NCBI RefSeq assembly: GCF_900170025.1
Contig: NZ_FWEX01000006.1
Location: 1,325,089-1,389,088 of the forward strand
Origin: Nitrospira sp. ND1
GTDB taxonomy: Bacteria > Nitrospirota > Nitrospiria > Nitrospirales > Nitrospiraceae
Length of the DNA stretch: 64,000 nt
Reading direction: 5' to 3'
A program made the position numbers and the translations under genes. Below, piece after piece: positions 1 through 9,251 of the stretch (position 1 is its first letter; the number at the start of each line of letters is the position of its first letter). A model generated the notes under the pieces. It was not told the origin of the DNA. It worked only from the letters and a program-made list of their open reading frames with translations, and ran no database searches.

Positions 1-291
1 GAAGTCCCCGGGGAACCGACCAAACGGTATTCGAAGGAATACTACATGGATATGACGCGCTGTCTGTTCTGCGGTCTCTGCGTCGACGCCTGTCCCGTGG
101 ATGCCCTGGGCATGACTCGCGAGTTTGAATGGGCCGTCTACGATAAGCGCCAGCTGCACCTCAACAAGCAACAACTGCTCGCCATCGGCGACCGTTCATT
201 TCCCGTCCGGGAAAAACGCCTCGAGCTGCAGCATCCGAACGTGGCGTTTTTCAACGTCACCTTCACGCATCTCCCGCAAAAGGAGAACTAG
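1..291 (+). CDS. nuoI: NADH-quinone oxidoreductase subunit I (partial, 5' end outside window)
   Basis: The C-terminal 96 residues of NuoI are visible, and the reading frame is open from base 1. NuoI is the peripheral-arm subunit of complex I that carries two 4Fe-4S clusters and passes electrons towards the quinone site. The second ferredoxin motif is intact (CLFCGLCVDACP, about residues 21-32 of the visible part). The segment before it fits the spacer between the two clusters, so the first cluster must lie outside the window. It is followed by nuoJ-K-L-M-N in the usual order. A gap of about 130 bp without a gene separates it from nuoJ. The identification is secure from the motif plus the context. 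Confidence 0.93.
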   Translation, partial: EVPGEPTKRYSKEYYMDMTRCLFCGLCVDACPVDALGMTREFEWAVYDKRQLHLNKQQLLAIGDRSFPVREKRLELQHPNVAFFNVTFTHLPQKEN

Positions 292-421
292 GCCACCCGC
301 CTCGTCCTCCGTGCTGGCCCCCCACACCGAGACGACCGAGGCGGAACAGGCTGCCACCGGGCAGGGCGCAAGGGCAACAGGGGGCAGGACCTTCATCTGA
401 TTCGGAAGAGACGACGGACGC

Positions 422-934
422 ATGGACCACATTTTCTTCTTCTATTTCGCCGCAGTGATCGCAGCCACCTCCCTGCTGGTAGTCGCGTTGCGAAACCCGG
501 TCTATAGCGCGTTGTCCCTGCTGATCATGTTTTTTCACGTGGCGGGGCTCTATATCACCCTGCATGCGGAGTTTCTGGCCGCGGTGCAGATCGTCGTGTA
601 TGCCGGCGCAATCCTGGTGCTCTACCTCTTCGTAGTCATGCTGCTGAGCATCAAGTCGGAGGAGCGCTACCACAACCAGCTCCCGGTGGCGGGATTGCTA
701 GGGGTGGTGCTGTGTACCGAAGTGATCCTGCTGTTCATCAAGTCGCAGACCAGCGGGATGGCTCCGGCAGCTGCAGCCGATCCCGTCGCAGGACCAGGCA
801 ATACGGAAATGATCGGGGAAGCCTTGTACTCGACCTATTTGTTCCCGTTCGAGGTCGCGTCGTTGATCCTGCTGGTGGCCATGATCGGGGCCATCATCCT
901 GGCGAAGAAAGACATCAATGAACCCGTGCAGTAA
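422..934 (+). CDS. nuoJ: NADH-quinone oxidoreductase subunit J
   Basis: This 170-residue, very hydrophobic protein has about five predicted membrane helices. It matches NuoJ, a core membrane subunit of complex I that lies between the quinone chamber and the antiporter-like subunits. Helix 3 contains the characteristic stretch AVQIVVYAGAILVLYLFVVM, which corresponds to the TM3 pi-bulge region of NuoJ. A Gly/Pro/Ala-rich loop near residues 110-130 is typical of the family. The ATG start follows nuoI after about 130 bp, and the stop lies 14 bp before nuoK, so it belongs to the nuo operon. Length is normal for the family (about 165-185 residues). Confidence 0.95.
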   Translation: MDHIFFFYFAAVIAATSLLVVALRNPVYSALSLLIMFFHVAGLYITLHAEFLAAVQIVVYAGAILVLYLFVVMLLSIKSEERYHNQLPVAGLLGVVLCTEVILLFIKSQTSGMAPAAAADPVAGPGNTEMIGEALYSTYLFPFEVASLILLVAMIGAIILAKKDINEPVQ

Positions 935-948
935 CAACCGGTAATCCC

Positions 949-1254
949 ATGGCTGTACCCTTATCCTACTATCTGATCCTGAGCGGATTCGTGTTTCTCA
1001 CGGGTGTGGTGGGCGTGTTGATCCGGCGCAACATCATCGTGATCCTGCTGTCGGTTGAATTGATGCTGAATGCCACGAACATCAACTTCGTGGCCTTTTC
1101 CGAATACTTTCACAATGTGGCGGGGCAGGTGTTCGTCTTTTTCGCCTTGACCGTCGCGGCGGCGGAAGTGGCCGTGGGCCTGGCCATCATCATCGCCCTG
1201 CACCGGTCGAATTCATCCATTTACGTCGACGACCTGAACCTATTGAAACGTTAG
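949..1254 (+). CDS. nuoK: NADH-quinone oxidoreductase subunit K
   Basis: This is a 101-residue protein with three membrane helices, the standard length and topology of NuoK (an MrpC-like antiporter subunit). The two buried glutamates that NuoK uses in the proton path are visible. One lies in helix 2 (LLSVELMLNATNINFVAF) and the other in helix 3 (AAAEVAVGLAIIIAL). The gene starts 14 bp after nuoJ and ends 16 bp before nuoL, consistent with one transcript. It works in the membrane arm between NuoJ and NuoN. No unusual residue was noticed. Confidence 0.97.
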   Translation: MAVPLSYYLILSGFVFLTGVVGVLIRRNIIVILLSVELMLNATNINFVAFSEYFHNVAGQVFVFFALTVAAAEVAVGLAIIIALHRSNSSIYVDDLNLLKR

Positions 1255-1270
1255 ACCGACTACGCCGACC

Positions 1271-3169
1271 ATGCTGTATGCGTTGATTCCATTTCTGCCG
1301 TTGTTCGCCTTTCTGATCGTCGGTATCGGCGAACAGTGGATCAAGGACCGTGCGCATCTGGTGGCGGTTCCGGCCATGGTGGGTTCGTTTCTGCTCTCAC
1401 TCCTGGCGTTGCATGACGTGGCCACGGGCCAGGCCATCAACGTGCCCCTCTACACCTGGTTGACCTCCGGCAACCTGGACATCCACATCGGGATTTCCAT
1501 CGATCGCCTCACCGCCGTCATGTTGATTCTGGTCACCACCGTCAGCACGCTGGTGCACATCTACACGATCGGCTACATGCATGGCGAACCGGGCTACGCC
1601 CGGTTCTTTGCCTATATCGCCCTGTTCACCTTCTCCATGCTCATGCTGGTGATGGCGGACAATCTGCTCCAGCTGTTCGTCTTCTGGGAAGCGGTGGGAC
1701 TCTGCTCCTACCTGCTGATCGGCCATTGGTATGAACGGGCGAGCGCCTGCGCCGCCGCCACGAAGGCCTTCCTGGTCAATCGCGTGGGAGACTTCGGCTT
1801 CATCCTCGGCCTGTTCCTCGTCTGGTACTCCTTCGGCTCGCTCGATTACGCCACCGTGTTCGCGCACGCGCAGGACCTGGCTTCCAAGACCACGAATCTC
1901 CTCGGCCCCTTCGGCGGCACCTGGGAGGTCTCGGTCATGACCATGATTTGCCTCCTGCTCTTTACCGGAGCGGTGGGTAAATCCGCGCAGGTCCCGCTGC
2001 ACGTCTGGCTCCCCGATGCGATGGAAGGTCCGACGCCGATCTCGGCCTTGATCCACGCCGCCACCATGGTCACCGCCGGTGTCTTCATGGTCGCGCGCCT
2101 CTCGCCGCTGTATAACCTGTCTCCCACGGCCATGACCGTCGTGGCGCTGGTCGGCGGGCTGACCATGATGCTGGGCGCCACCATCGCCCTGACCCAGACC
2201 GACATCAAACGCGTGGTGGCCTATTCGACGATGAGTCAGCTGGGCTACATGGTGATGGCCTGCGGCTTGGGCGCCTACAGCGCCGGCATGTACCACCTGC
2301 TCACCCACGGCGCCTTCAAGGCGCTCCTGTTCCTCGGTTGCGGGTCGGTCATCATCGCCCTGCACCATGAACAGGACATGCGCCACATGGGCGGTTTGAA
2401 AGATAAACTCCCAGTCACCTATTGGACATTCCTGGTGGGCTCACTTGCGCTGGCAGGATTCCCGCTCACCGCCGGGTTCTTCAGCAAGGACGACCTGCTG
2501 GTCTCTTCCTGGTCATCCGGTCCCTTGGGCCAGGTGCTGACGATCTGTGGGCTGCTGACGGCAGGATTGACCGCCTTCTATAGTTTCCGTCTGGTCTTTG
2601 TCACCTTCTGGGGAAAGTCCCGCGTCGATCCGCATCACGCAGGCCATGTCCACGAGCCCTCGACCACGATGACCGCTCCCCTTCTGGTACTGGCTGTCCT
2701 GAGCATCGTTGCCGGGTATCTGGGCATTCCAGCGTTCCTGGAACCGGTCTTCCATGGGGACGGGGCAGCCGCGCATCACGAAGGATCAGCCGCCTACGGG
2801 ATCATGGCAGTCGCCACGTTGATGGGGCTCACGGGAATCGGGGCGGCCTACTATCTGTATGTGCTGAATCCCGGCTTGCCGGACCGGCTCGCGCAGCAGT
2901 GGCGCGCAGCCTATGAGTTGTCGCTTCACAAGTGGTATATCGATGAAGCCTACGACCGCTCGCTGGTCCGCCCGACCCTATCGGCGGCGCAGGGGCTCTG
3001 GAAACATGTTGATGTCGCGATTATTGACGGAGCGGTCAACGGAGTCGCTCGCGCCATTGCCTGGGGCGGCTGGCTCATCCGCCTGACACAGAGTGGACAA
3101 ACGCAGCACTATGCGCTCGGCATGACGCTGGGCGCCGTGGTGATTCTGACGGTGTATTTGCTGTTCTAG
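1271..3169 (+). CDS. nuoL: NADH-quinone oxidoreductase subunit L
   Basis: This 632-residue distal antiporter-like subunit of complex I has about 15-16 membrane helices. Recognisable family motifs are the TM5 glutamate in LFVFWEAVGLCSYLLIGHWY, the TM7 lysine in GAVGKSAQVPLHVWLPDAME, and ALIHAATMVTAGVFM. The TM8 and TM12 region follows (KRVVAYSTMSQLGYM, THGAFKALLFLGCGSVI). Histidines occur in the C-terminal loop, and a terminal helix follows the predicted lateral helix. It pumps protons coupled to NADH:quinone electron transfer. The gap to nuoM is 27 bp. Length and motifs look complete, so nothing suggests the Mrp-type or hydrogenase relatives instead. Confidence 0.97.
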   Translation: MLYALIPFLPLFAFLIVGIGEQWIKDRAHLVAVPAMVGSFLLSLLALHDVATGQAINVPLYTWLTSGNLDIHIGISIDRLTAVMLILVTTVSTLVHIYTIGYMHGEPGYARFFAYIALFTFSMLMLVMADNLLQLFVFWEAVGLCSYLLIGHWYERASACAAATKAFLVNRVGDFGFILGLFLVWYSFGSLDYATVFAHAQDLASKTTNLLGPFGGTWEVSVMTMICLLLFTGAVGKSAQVPLHVWLPDAMEGPTPISALIHAATMVTAGVFMVARLSPLYNLSPTAMTVVALVGGLTMMLGATIALTQTDIKRVVAYSTMSQLGYMVMACGLGAYSAGMYHLLTHGAFKALLFLGCGSVIIALHHEQDMRHMGGLKDKLPVTYWTFLVGSLALAGFPLTAGFFSKDDLLVSSWSSGPLGQVLTICGLLTAGLTAFYSFRLVFVTFWGKSRVDPHHAGHVHEPSTTMTAPLLVLAVLSIVAGYLGIPAFLEPVFHGDGAAAHHEGSAAYGIMAVATLMGLTGIGAAYYLYVLNPGLPDRLAQQWRAAYELSLHKWYIDEAYDRSLVRPTLSAAQGLWKHVDVAIIDGAVNGVARAIAWGGWLIRLTQSGQTQHYALGMTLGAVVILTVYLLF

Positions 3170-3196
3170 TGCGACGAACACTATAAGGACGCATTC

Positions 3197-4765
3197 GTGA
3201 CCTCATTCCCCTGGCTGAGTTTGATCGTCTTCCTGCCGTTGGCAGGAGCCCTGTTGTGCCTGCTGGTCAAGGCGGAGTCCGCCCGCTGGCTGGCGCTCGG
3301 CGTGACCGTCGCCGACTTTGCACTCTCCCTGCCGCTCTGGTGGCTCTTCGATTCCTCAACCGCCGGGATGCAGTTCGTGGAGCGGGCCTCCTGGATCAGC
3401 TCTCCACCGGTGCAATACAGCCTCGGTCTCGACGGCATCAGTTTTCCACTGGTGTTGATGACGACGTTTCTCATGCCCTTTTGCGTCACCGTGTCCTGGA
3501 CGGCGATTGACAAGCGCGTCCAGCTGTTCATGTCGATGCTGCTGGTCATGGAAACGGCCATGCTAGGAGTGTTCGTGGCCCTGGACTTCGTGCTGTTTTA
3601 CGTGTTCTGGGAAGCCATGTTGATCCCGATGTATCTGCTCATCGGCGTCTGGGGCGGTCCCAACCGCCTTTATGCGGCGATCAAGTTTTTCCTCTACACC
3701 CTGGCCGGCAGCGTGTTGCTCCTGGTTGCGATCCTCGCCCTGTACTTCCAGGGCGGACATACCTTCGACATCCTGGCATTGAGCCGCGGCACCTACAGCG
3801 CCTCGCTCCAGATGTGGTTGTTCCTCGCCTTCTTCGCCGCCTTCGCGGTGAAGGTGCCGATGTTTCCCTTCCATACCTGGTTGCCTGATGCGCACGTGGA
3901 GGCACCGACCGCAGGCAGCGTGATTCTCGCGAGTGTCCTGCTGAAGATGGGCACGTACGGCTTCCTTCGCTTCACCCTGCCGATGTTGCCGGACGCCACC
4001 GTGAGCTTCACCAAGCCGATGATCGCGCTCTCGATCATCGGCATCATTTACGGCGCCTACATGGCCCTGGCCCAGACGGACATCAAGAAACTCATCGCCT
4101 ACTCCAGCGTCAGCCACATGGGCTTCGTCACCCTGGGGATCTTTGTCCTGAACATTCAGGGCATCGAAGGGGCGGTCATGCAAATGGTGAATCACGGCAT
4201 CACCACCGGGGGACTCTTTCTGTGCGTCGGAATCATCTACGAACGAACCCACAGCCGCCAGATTCAGGACAATACGGGCCTGGCCGGGCCGATGCCGCGG
4301 TATGCGCTCTTCTTGATGATTTTTGCCCTGTCGTCCTTGGGACTTCCGGGCACCAACAGTTTCGTCGGCGAATTTCTCGTCCTGGCCGGCACGTTTGTCT
4401 GGAGTCAATTTGCCACGGCCCTGGCCGCACTGGGGGTGATCCTGGCCGCAGCCTACATCCTCTGGCTGATGCAGCGGGTGGTCTTCGGGACCCCGTCTGC
4501 CGCCCATCGCGCGCATCTTCTGGACCTGAACGCCCGCGAGACCGCGACACTGGTCCCCTTGATCGTACTCGTGTTCGCGCTGGGAATTTTTCCAAACCCG
4601 TTGTTGAGCCGTATGCATGCCAGCGTGACCCATCTGCTTGGCGGTCCGAAGAATCCTACGGCGGCGGTCGAGCAGCAGCAGGCTCCGGTCACCGCAGGCA
4701 AGCCGACGGCCGCGATCGCGGCAATCCTTTCTCCCTCATCTTCTGAACAGGCAGCGGCACGATGA
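3197..4765 (+). CDS. nuoM: NADH-quinone oxidoreductase subunit M
   Basis: This 522-residue antiporter-like proton-pumping subunit of complex I has about 14 membrane helices. The key glutamate is in FYVFWEAMLIPMYLLIGVWG. The key lysine is in AFAVKVPMFPFHTWLPDAHV, followed by GSVILASVLLKMGTYGFLRF and KKLIAYSSVSHMGFV. The start is GTG at 3197, with a purine-rich ribosome binding site (TAAGGAC) just upstream. The stop overlaps the nuoN start by 4 bp (ATGA), which implies translational coupling. The last 50 residues are Ala/Gln/Ser-rich and poorly conserved. Only one nuoM copy is present here, so this stretch gives no sign of the 2M complex I described for some Nitrospira. Confidence 0.97.
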   Translation: MTSFPWLSLIVFLPLAGALLCLLVKAESARWLALGVTVADFALSLPLWWLFDSSTAGMQFVERASWISSPPVQYSLGLDGISFPLVLMTTFLMPFCVTVSWTAIDKRVQLFMSMLLVMETAMLGVFVALDFVLFYVFWEAMLIPMYLLIGVWGGPNRLYAAIKFFLYTLAGSVLLLVAILALYFQGGHTFDILALSRGTYSASLQMWLFLAFFAAFAVKVPMFPFHTWLPDAHVEAPTAGSVILASVLLKMGTYGFLRFTLPMLPDATVSFTKPMIALSIIGIIYGAYMALAQTDIKKLIAYSSVSHMGFVTLGIFVLNIQGIEGAVMQMVNHGITTGGLFLCVGIIYERTHSRQIQDNTGLAGPMPRYALFLMIFALSSLGLPGTNSFVGEFLVLAGTFVWSQFATALAALGVILAAAYILWLMQRVVFGTPSAAHRAHLLDLNARETATLVPLIVLVFALGIFPNPLLSRMHASVTHLLGGPKNPTAAVEQQQAPVTAGKPTAAIAAILSPSSSEQAAAR

Positions 4766-6237
4766 CCTTTCCACTCCAGGACCTGCTCACGATCCTTCCG
4801 GAACTCATCGTCATCGGGACGGCCTGTCTCATTCTGACGCTGGATCCCATCCTTGAAGCCTCCAAGAAAGACGTCCTCGCCTGGCTGACATTAGGTGCGC
4901 TGGCCATGTGCATCGGCCTCACCTCCTCTCAGATGACGGGTCGTGTGTCGGCGTTCAGCGGCATGGTCGTGATCGATGCCTATGCGGCATTCTGGAAATT
5001 GTTGCTGTACATCGTCACCGGACTCACCGTGCTGCTCTCCCTGGCGTATCTCAAAGCCGAACGCCTGAGTATCGGGGAGTACTACGGCTTCATCCTGCTC
5101 GCACTGGCCGGAATGATGGTCATGGTGTCCGGCGCCGATCTGTTGACCATCTACCTCGGAACCGAGCTGATGTCGCTCTCGCTCTATGTGATGGCCGGAC
5201 TCAAGCGGACAGAAGCGCGATCATTGGAGGCGTCGGCTAAATATTTCGTACTGGGCGCCTTCTCGTCCGGAATTTTGTTGTACGGCATTTCGCTGTTGTT
5301 CGGCCTGGCCGGCAGCACAGGCCTGTCGGCCATTGCAGCCGCGATCACCACACATGGCACCGGAGATCCGCTCCTCTCCATGGCGCTGGTGCTGCTGGCG
5401 GTCGGATTCGGATTCAAAATGGCCGTGGTGCCCTTTCACATGTGGACCCCGGACGTCTATCAGGGGGCCCCGACCTCCGTGACGGCGTTTATGGCCGTCG
5501 CCTCGAAAGCCGCCAGTTTCGGCGCCTTCCTCCGGGTGTTCGTGGAGGGCCTGGGAGCAGCCAGCGCCGATTGGTCGGTCTTGTTTACCGTGATCTGCCT
5601 GGCGACCCTCGCGTTGGGCAACCTCGTGGCGATCGTCCAGACCAACATTAAACGCATGCTGGCCTATTCCAGCATCGCCCATGCCGGGTATGCCCTGATC
5701 GGAGTCGTGGTGGCAGGCGGCCACAGCGGCGAAGGAGCCTCGACTGGTTTCGCGAGCGTGTTGCTGTATATCGCCATCTATTCGTTCATGACGCTCGGAG
5801 TATTTGCCCTGATCGGCATGTTGCGCAAAGAAGGGCAGGAGAGCGAGCAGATCGAAGATTATGCCGGGCTGGCCAAACGCGAACCGCTCGCCGCGTTTTT
5901 CATGCTGGTGTTCATGGTGTCACTGGCCGGCATTCCCCCGACCGCAGGCTTCATCGGCAAGTTCTACATTTTTATGGCCGCGGTGAACGGGGGCATGACA
6001 TGGCTGGCCATCGTGGCCGTCATCTTCGCCGCAATTTCAGCCTTTTACTACCTGCGCGTCGTGATGGTCATGTATATGCGCGAGGCTGAGGGTTCCGTTG
6101 CCACCCATTCACGACTGGAAACCTCTCCGGCCCTGTCATTGGTTCTGGCCTGCGCCCTCGCCGGCGTGGTGCTTCTGGGTCTGTTCCCCAATGGCCTGTG
6201 GTCGTTGGCCAGCCAGGCCGCGCCGCTCTTGAAGTAG
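4762..6237 (+). CDS. nuoN: NADH-quinone oxidoreductase subunit N
   Basis: This 491-residue antiporter-like membrane subunit of complex I has about 14 helices. Visible NuoN landmarks are the glutamate in LLTIYLGTELMSLSLYVMAG, the lysines in GFGFKMAVVPFHMWTPDVYQ, KRMLAYSSIAHAGYALIGVV and AGIPPTAGFIGKFYIFMAAV. The start overlaps the nuoM stop by 4 bp. It is the last nuo gene in the window and is followed by an unrelated YihY-type gene after about 130 bp. Length is normal. The gene completes the membrane arm, although nuoH and the peripheral-arm genes would have to lie upstream of the window. Confidence 0.97.
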   Translation: MTFPLQDLLTILPELIVIGTACLILTLDPILEASKKDVLAWLTLGALAMCIGLTSSQMTGRVSAFSGMVVIDAYAAFWKLLLYIVTGLTVLLSLAYLKAERLSIGEYYGFILLALAGMMVMVSGADLLTIYLGTELMSLSLYVMAGLKRTEARSLEASAKYFVLGAFSSGILLYGISLLFGLAGSTGLSAIAAAITTHGTGDPLLSMALVLLAVGFGFKMAVVPFHMWTPDVYQGAPTSVTAFMAVASKAASFGAFLRVFVEGLGAASADWSVLFTVICLATLALGNLVAIVQTNIKRMLAYSSIAHAGYALIGVVVAGGHSGEGASTGFASVLLYIAIYSFMTLGVFALIGMLRKEGQESEQIEDYAGLAKREPLAAFFMLVFMVSLAGIPPTAGFIGKFYIFMAAVNGGMTWLAIVAVIFAAISAFYYLRVVMVMYMREAEGSVATHSRLETSPALSLVLACALAGVVLLGLFPNGLWSLASQAAPLLK

Positions 6238-6366
6238 CATCTCGAACCGTTCCTCATTGCGGTGGCGTCCGCATTCCTGCAACGACGTCGCGCCGGCCTT
6301 CCTCATACCGCGCCCCGGACCGGGCCATGTGTCGCAGCACACCGACTCCACACCAGCCAGGATGGC

Positions 6367-7227
6367 ATGACTGAACTGTCGTTTCTCTCCAATGTCTTCG
6401 ACACCTTTCGACGGCGAGGCTGTCTCAGCTTGGCCGCCTCGCTGGCCTTCTTCTCCCTGCTGTCGCTTTTCCCCATGGTGTTCCTGCTGCTCTACGGCAT
6501 CAGTTTCATCGTCAGCCAGGATGTGATCGGGTATCAATTTCTCCTGGGGTTTCTGAAAGGCTTTCTTCCCAGCATGGGAGAACGCCTGGCCAGGGATATT
6601 CGACGCGTGGCGGAACAGGAAGAAGTCCGGTGGGCGGTGTTTCTCGCGTTCGGCTGGTTCAGCGCGTTGGTATTCTATGAATTGGACTACGCCATGAACA
6701 CGGTATTCGGCACGGCGGCCAAGCGGCATCCGCTGATTTCCACGCTGGTGGCGGTCGCGTTGATCTGGATGTTGGGTTTCTTGACGTTGATCTCCTTCGT
6801 CGCCACCCAGGCGATCGAACTCTTGACGGCCTATGCGCCCCGCTTCCTGGGCATGAACCTGGTCGCCATCGCCGCCCATGATTTTCTGATCGCCTATTCG
6901 CTCCCGTTCCTGCTCGCGTTCGCCTCCGTCACCTGTCTCTATCGATTTCTTCCGCATCAGCGGCCCTCGTGGCGGGAGGCGACGATCGGAGGGGCGGTGT
7001 TCAGCCTCTTATGGGTGTCCGCCAAAGCCCTGTTCGTGACCTATCTGGAAGATGCCGCCGTCTACACTCAACTATACGGGTCATTGCTCGAAGTGGTGCT
7101 CCTCATGCTCTGGGTCTACTATTCCTCGGCGCTGGTGCTCCTCGGCGCAGTCGTGACCCACGAATGCCAATGCAGACGGCCGTCGTATAGCAAAGAAGCC
7201 TCTCCTGATCGGGCAGAAGTTGTCTGA
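6367..7227 (+). CDS. YihY/BrkB-family inner-membrane protein
   Basis: This 286-residue integral membrane protein has about six helices and the typical YihY/BrkB (formerly called ribonuclease BN) pattern. It has an amphipathic N-terminus with LAASLAFFSLLSLFPMVFLL, a central FSALVFYELDYAMNTVFG and a late RPSWREATIGGAVFSLLWVS. Biochemical function of the family is unsettled; it is not RNase BN. I place the start at the ATG at 6367, preceded by an AGGA stretch. The longer GTG form at 6262 adds a 35-residue Arg-rich leader unlike the family. The gene is convergent with the site-2 protease that follows. A short hairpin lies between the two stop codons. Confidence 0.85.
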   Translation: MTELSFLSNVFDTFRRRGCLSLAASLAFFSLLSLFPMVFLLLYGISFIVSQDVIGYQFLLGFLKGFLPSMGERLARDIRRVAEQEEVRWAVFLAFGWFSALVFYELDYAMNTVFGTAAKRHPLISTLVAVALIWMLGFLTLISFVATQAIELLTAYAPRFLGMNLVAIAAHDFLIAYSLPFLLAFASVTCLYRFLPHQRPSWREATIGGAVFSLLWVSAKALFVTYLEDAAVYTQLYGSLLEVVLLMLWVYYSSALVLLGAVVTHECQCRRPSYSKEASPDRAEVV

Positions 7228-7249
7228 TGCGTAGGAGAATTGGGAAGCA

Positions 7250-7276
7250 AGGAAGACCGCGTGTGGACGCGTTCCT
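7250..7276. terminator. Possible hairpin between convergent genes
   Basis: GGAA/TTCC plus CGCGT/ACGCG form an interrupted stem (7251-7275) in the 56-bp gap between two convergent stop codons. No clear U-tract follows on either strand. It may be a weak or Rho-assisted terminator. The assignment rests on the position and the short stem only. Confidence 0.3.
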
Positions 7277-7283
7277 GATCCTG

Positions 7284-8456
7284 TTATGAGGAGGAACCCT
7301 TGCCGGATGGATGTCGCTGCTCAATGAAATGCCCGATAGATGCGCGCGTCACCAGGCCCAACAGTTGCCCGTCTTGAACGACCACAAGCCGCTCGGCCCC
7401 CAGCGCCAACATCTGCTCCAACGCCTGCATCGCCGAGAGATCCGGCGACACCACCATGTCGTCGCTGGAGGTTTGCATGATATCGGCCACCCGGCGGAAC
7501 GCCCAGAGCCCATTGCTCACCGTCTGCACATCGCGCACCCCCACAACACCGACCAGCCGGCCGTCCTGAACCACGGGAAATCCCCCGTAACCGTAGGGGA
7601 GAAAATACTGGTTCACGGCCTCCTCCAACGTGGTGTCTGGCGATAAGGCCACGACATTACTGACCATCAACTCGCGGACCGGCACCGACGCCAGTGACCC
7701 GCGGATAGCGGCCTGCTTCCGGCTCCCGCGCGCGGCGGCGAACAAGAACGCCCCCAACAACACGATCCATCCCCCGCTGCTCGCCAGAGCGCCGGAGACG
7801 GTACCGGAAAGCGCCCCGACAAGGAGGAAGGCCCCGAAGAGGCCGAAGCTCACGCCGAACAACAACCCTACCAATGCCGCCTGGCTTGTCGCGCGATAGT
7901 AGTCCTTACTCCAGGCCCACAACCCGGCCCGCAAGGCGCGACCGCCGTCCAGGGGGAAACCCGGGAGCAGATTAAACAGGCCCAGCTGAGTGTTGACCAT
8001 CCCGAGCAGCGTCCCCAACGCCACCAACCCGTACACGGAGGATCCTGTCGGAAGGAACTCCAACAGCGCGACCATGCCGATGCACAGACCGGCGAGAAGA
8101 AAGCTCACGATCGGACCGGCAATCGCAATCAAGAACTCAGCCCGGGGATGCGGCGGTTCCTTTCGCATCTGCGCCACACCCCCGAAGATAAACAGCGTGA
8201 TCTGACTGATCGGAATCCGATACCGAAGGGCCACCAGGGAGTGGCCGAGCTCATGTAGGAGGACAGACGCAAACAGGAGGATGGCCGCCACACCGCCCAT
8301 CGCCCAATATCGCGGCTCGGTGAGACCGGGCAGCACGTCGGGCAAATAGCCCGTCGCCAACGACCAGGTCACAAAGAAAAAGACAAAGAGCCACGAGGCG
8401 TGCACGTGGATGGGAATCCCGAACATCCGGCCGATTTTCCAGTCTGGTCCCTGCAT
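7284..8456 (-). CDS. Site-2 protease family (M50) metalloprotease with CBS domain pair
   Basis: This 390-residue membrane protease resembles the SpoIVFB/Rip3 group. The zinc motif HELGH is at about residues 68-72, in a membrane helix. The second-domain motif is visible as LLPGFPLDGGRALRAG, where the aspartate is the third metal ligand. About six helices are followed by two CBS domains (about residues 260-385). In related enzymes CBS domains bind adenosine nucleotides and gate proteolysis. It would cut membrane-embedded substrates such as anti-sigma factors, but no such partner is adjacent. The ATG at 8456 is preferred over an upstream TTG at 8492 because homologues begin close to this point. 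The gene is divergent from the deacetylase, with 72 bp between the starts. Confidence 0.88.
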   Translation of the reverse strand: MQGPDWKIGRMFGIPIHVHASWLFVFFFVTWSLATGYLPDVLPGLTEPRYWAMGGVAAILLFASVLLHELGHSLVALRYRIPISQITLFIFGGVAQMRKEPPHPRAEFLIAIAGPIVSFLLAGLCIGMVALLEFLPTGSSVYGLVALGTLLGMVNTQLGLFNLLPGFPLDGGRALRAGLWAWSKDYYRATSQAALVGLLFGVSFGLFGAFLLVGALSGTVSGALASSGGWIVLLGAFLFAAARGSRKQAAIRGSLASVPVRELMVSNVVALSPDTTLEEAVNQYFLPYGYGGFPVVQDGRLVGVVGVRDVQTVSNGLWAFRRVADIMQTSSDDMVVSPDLSAMQALEQMLALGAERLVVVQDGQLLGLVTRASIGHFIEQRHPSGKGSSS

Positions 8457-8528
8457 GGTTTCACCGTAGCAGCCACCCGGACAGAGCGTCAACTATCGCC
8501 GCTTCGTGCCTTCGGGTATACTGCGCCC

Positions 8529-9251
8529 ATGCGTGGCAAGCAGTTCTGGATCAGACTGTCGGCGATCTGCGGAATGGCACTCGCCCTTCAGGCTATTCTC
8601 GCGGAGGCGCAGGTCATCAAGGCGGGGCCGGCTTCCTGCCCTGCCGTGGCTTTGACCTATGACCTTTGCCCCGTGCGCACGGCATCCGGATTCGACCGGG
8701 AGCTGATCGACTTCCTCATCGAGCATAAGGTGCCGGCGACGTTTTTCATGTCCGGCCGCTGGATGGCCAAGCACGATGCCGAGGTCAAGAAGCTGCTCGC
8801 CGTACCGTTTTTCGAAATCGGCACCCACGGCGAGGTGCATGCCCATTTGCCGATGCACGAGGTCGAGGAACAGCAACAGGAAATCATGGGACCGGTGCGC
8901 CTGCTCAAGACTAAATACGGTCGCCCGGCCACCCTATTCCGGCCGCCCTATGGAGAATATAACGACCAAACGGTTGACGCCGTGAAAACCCTCGGGCTCA
9001 AGTTCATCCTGTGGAATATCGAATCCGGCGATCCCGACCCGACGCTGACGACGGAGGCGATCATAACCCGCATTCAAAGACGCATGAAGCCTGGCAGTGT
9101 GATCGTCATGCATGCCAACGGCAAGGGCAAGCATACCCGCGAAGTGACCGAAACCCTGGCCGCCACCCTGTTGCCGGCCAAAGGCCTGACCCCGATGACC
9201 GTATCGGACCTCTTACGATGCAACCAATCGACGGCCACACCCGCACCATAA
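8529..9251 (+). CDS. Exported polysaccharide deacetylase (NodB-like)
   Basis: This 240-residue protein has a signal peptide of about 27 residues (hydrophobic, ending ILAEA) followed by a NodB homology domain. Motif 1 reads VALTYDLCP: the catalytic-base aspartate is present at residue 45, but the usual second aspartate (metal ligand) is leucine. Motif 2 is THGEVHAHL with two histidines, and motif 3 is RPPYGEY. LWNIESGDPDP and VIVMHAN fit motifs 4 and 5. The likely substrate is an N-acetylated cell-wall or extracellular glycan. The start chosen is the ATG at 8529, because an in-frame upstream ATG at 8400 would overlap the divergent protease gene and disrupt the signal peptide. The 3' end overlaps the GNAT gene by 34 bp. 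Confidence 0.82.
   Translation: MRGKQFWIRLSAICGMALALQAILAEAQVIKAGPASCPAVALTYDLCPVRTASGFDRELIDFLIEHKVPATFFMSGRWMAKHDAEVKKLLAVPFFEIGTHGEVHAHLPMHEVEEQQQEIMGPVRLLKTKYGRPATLFRPPYGEYNDQTVDAVKTLGLKFILWNIESGDPDPTLTTEAIITRIQRRMKPGSVIVMHANGKGKHTREVTETLAATLLPAKGLTPMTVSDLLRCNQSTATPAP

Noticed and set aside
1397-2386. Long minus-strand frame opposite nuoL
   Set aside because: It is an antisense shadow of nuoL, with low-complexity His/Gly/Gln composition. Similar shadows lie opposite nuoM, nuoN, the kinases and uvrC.
1-6237. Two-NuoM complex I cluster as described for some Nitrospira
   Set aside because: Only one nuoM is present between nuoL and nuoN in this window. Any second copy would have to be elsewhere.
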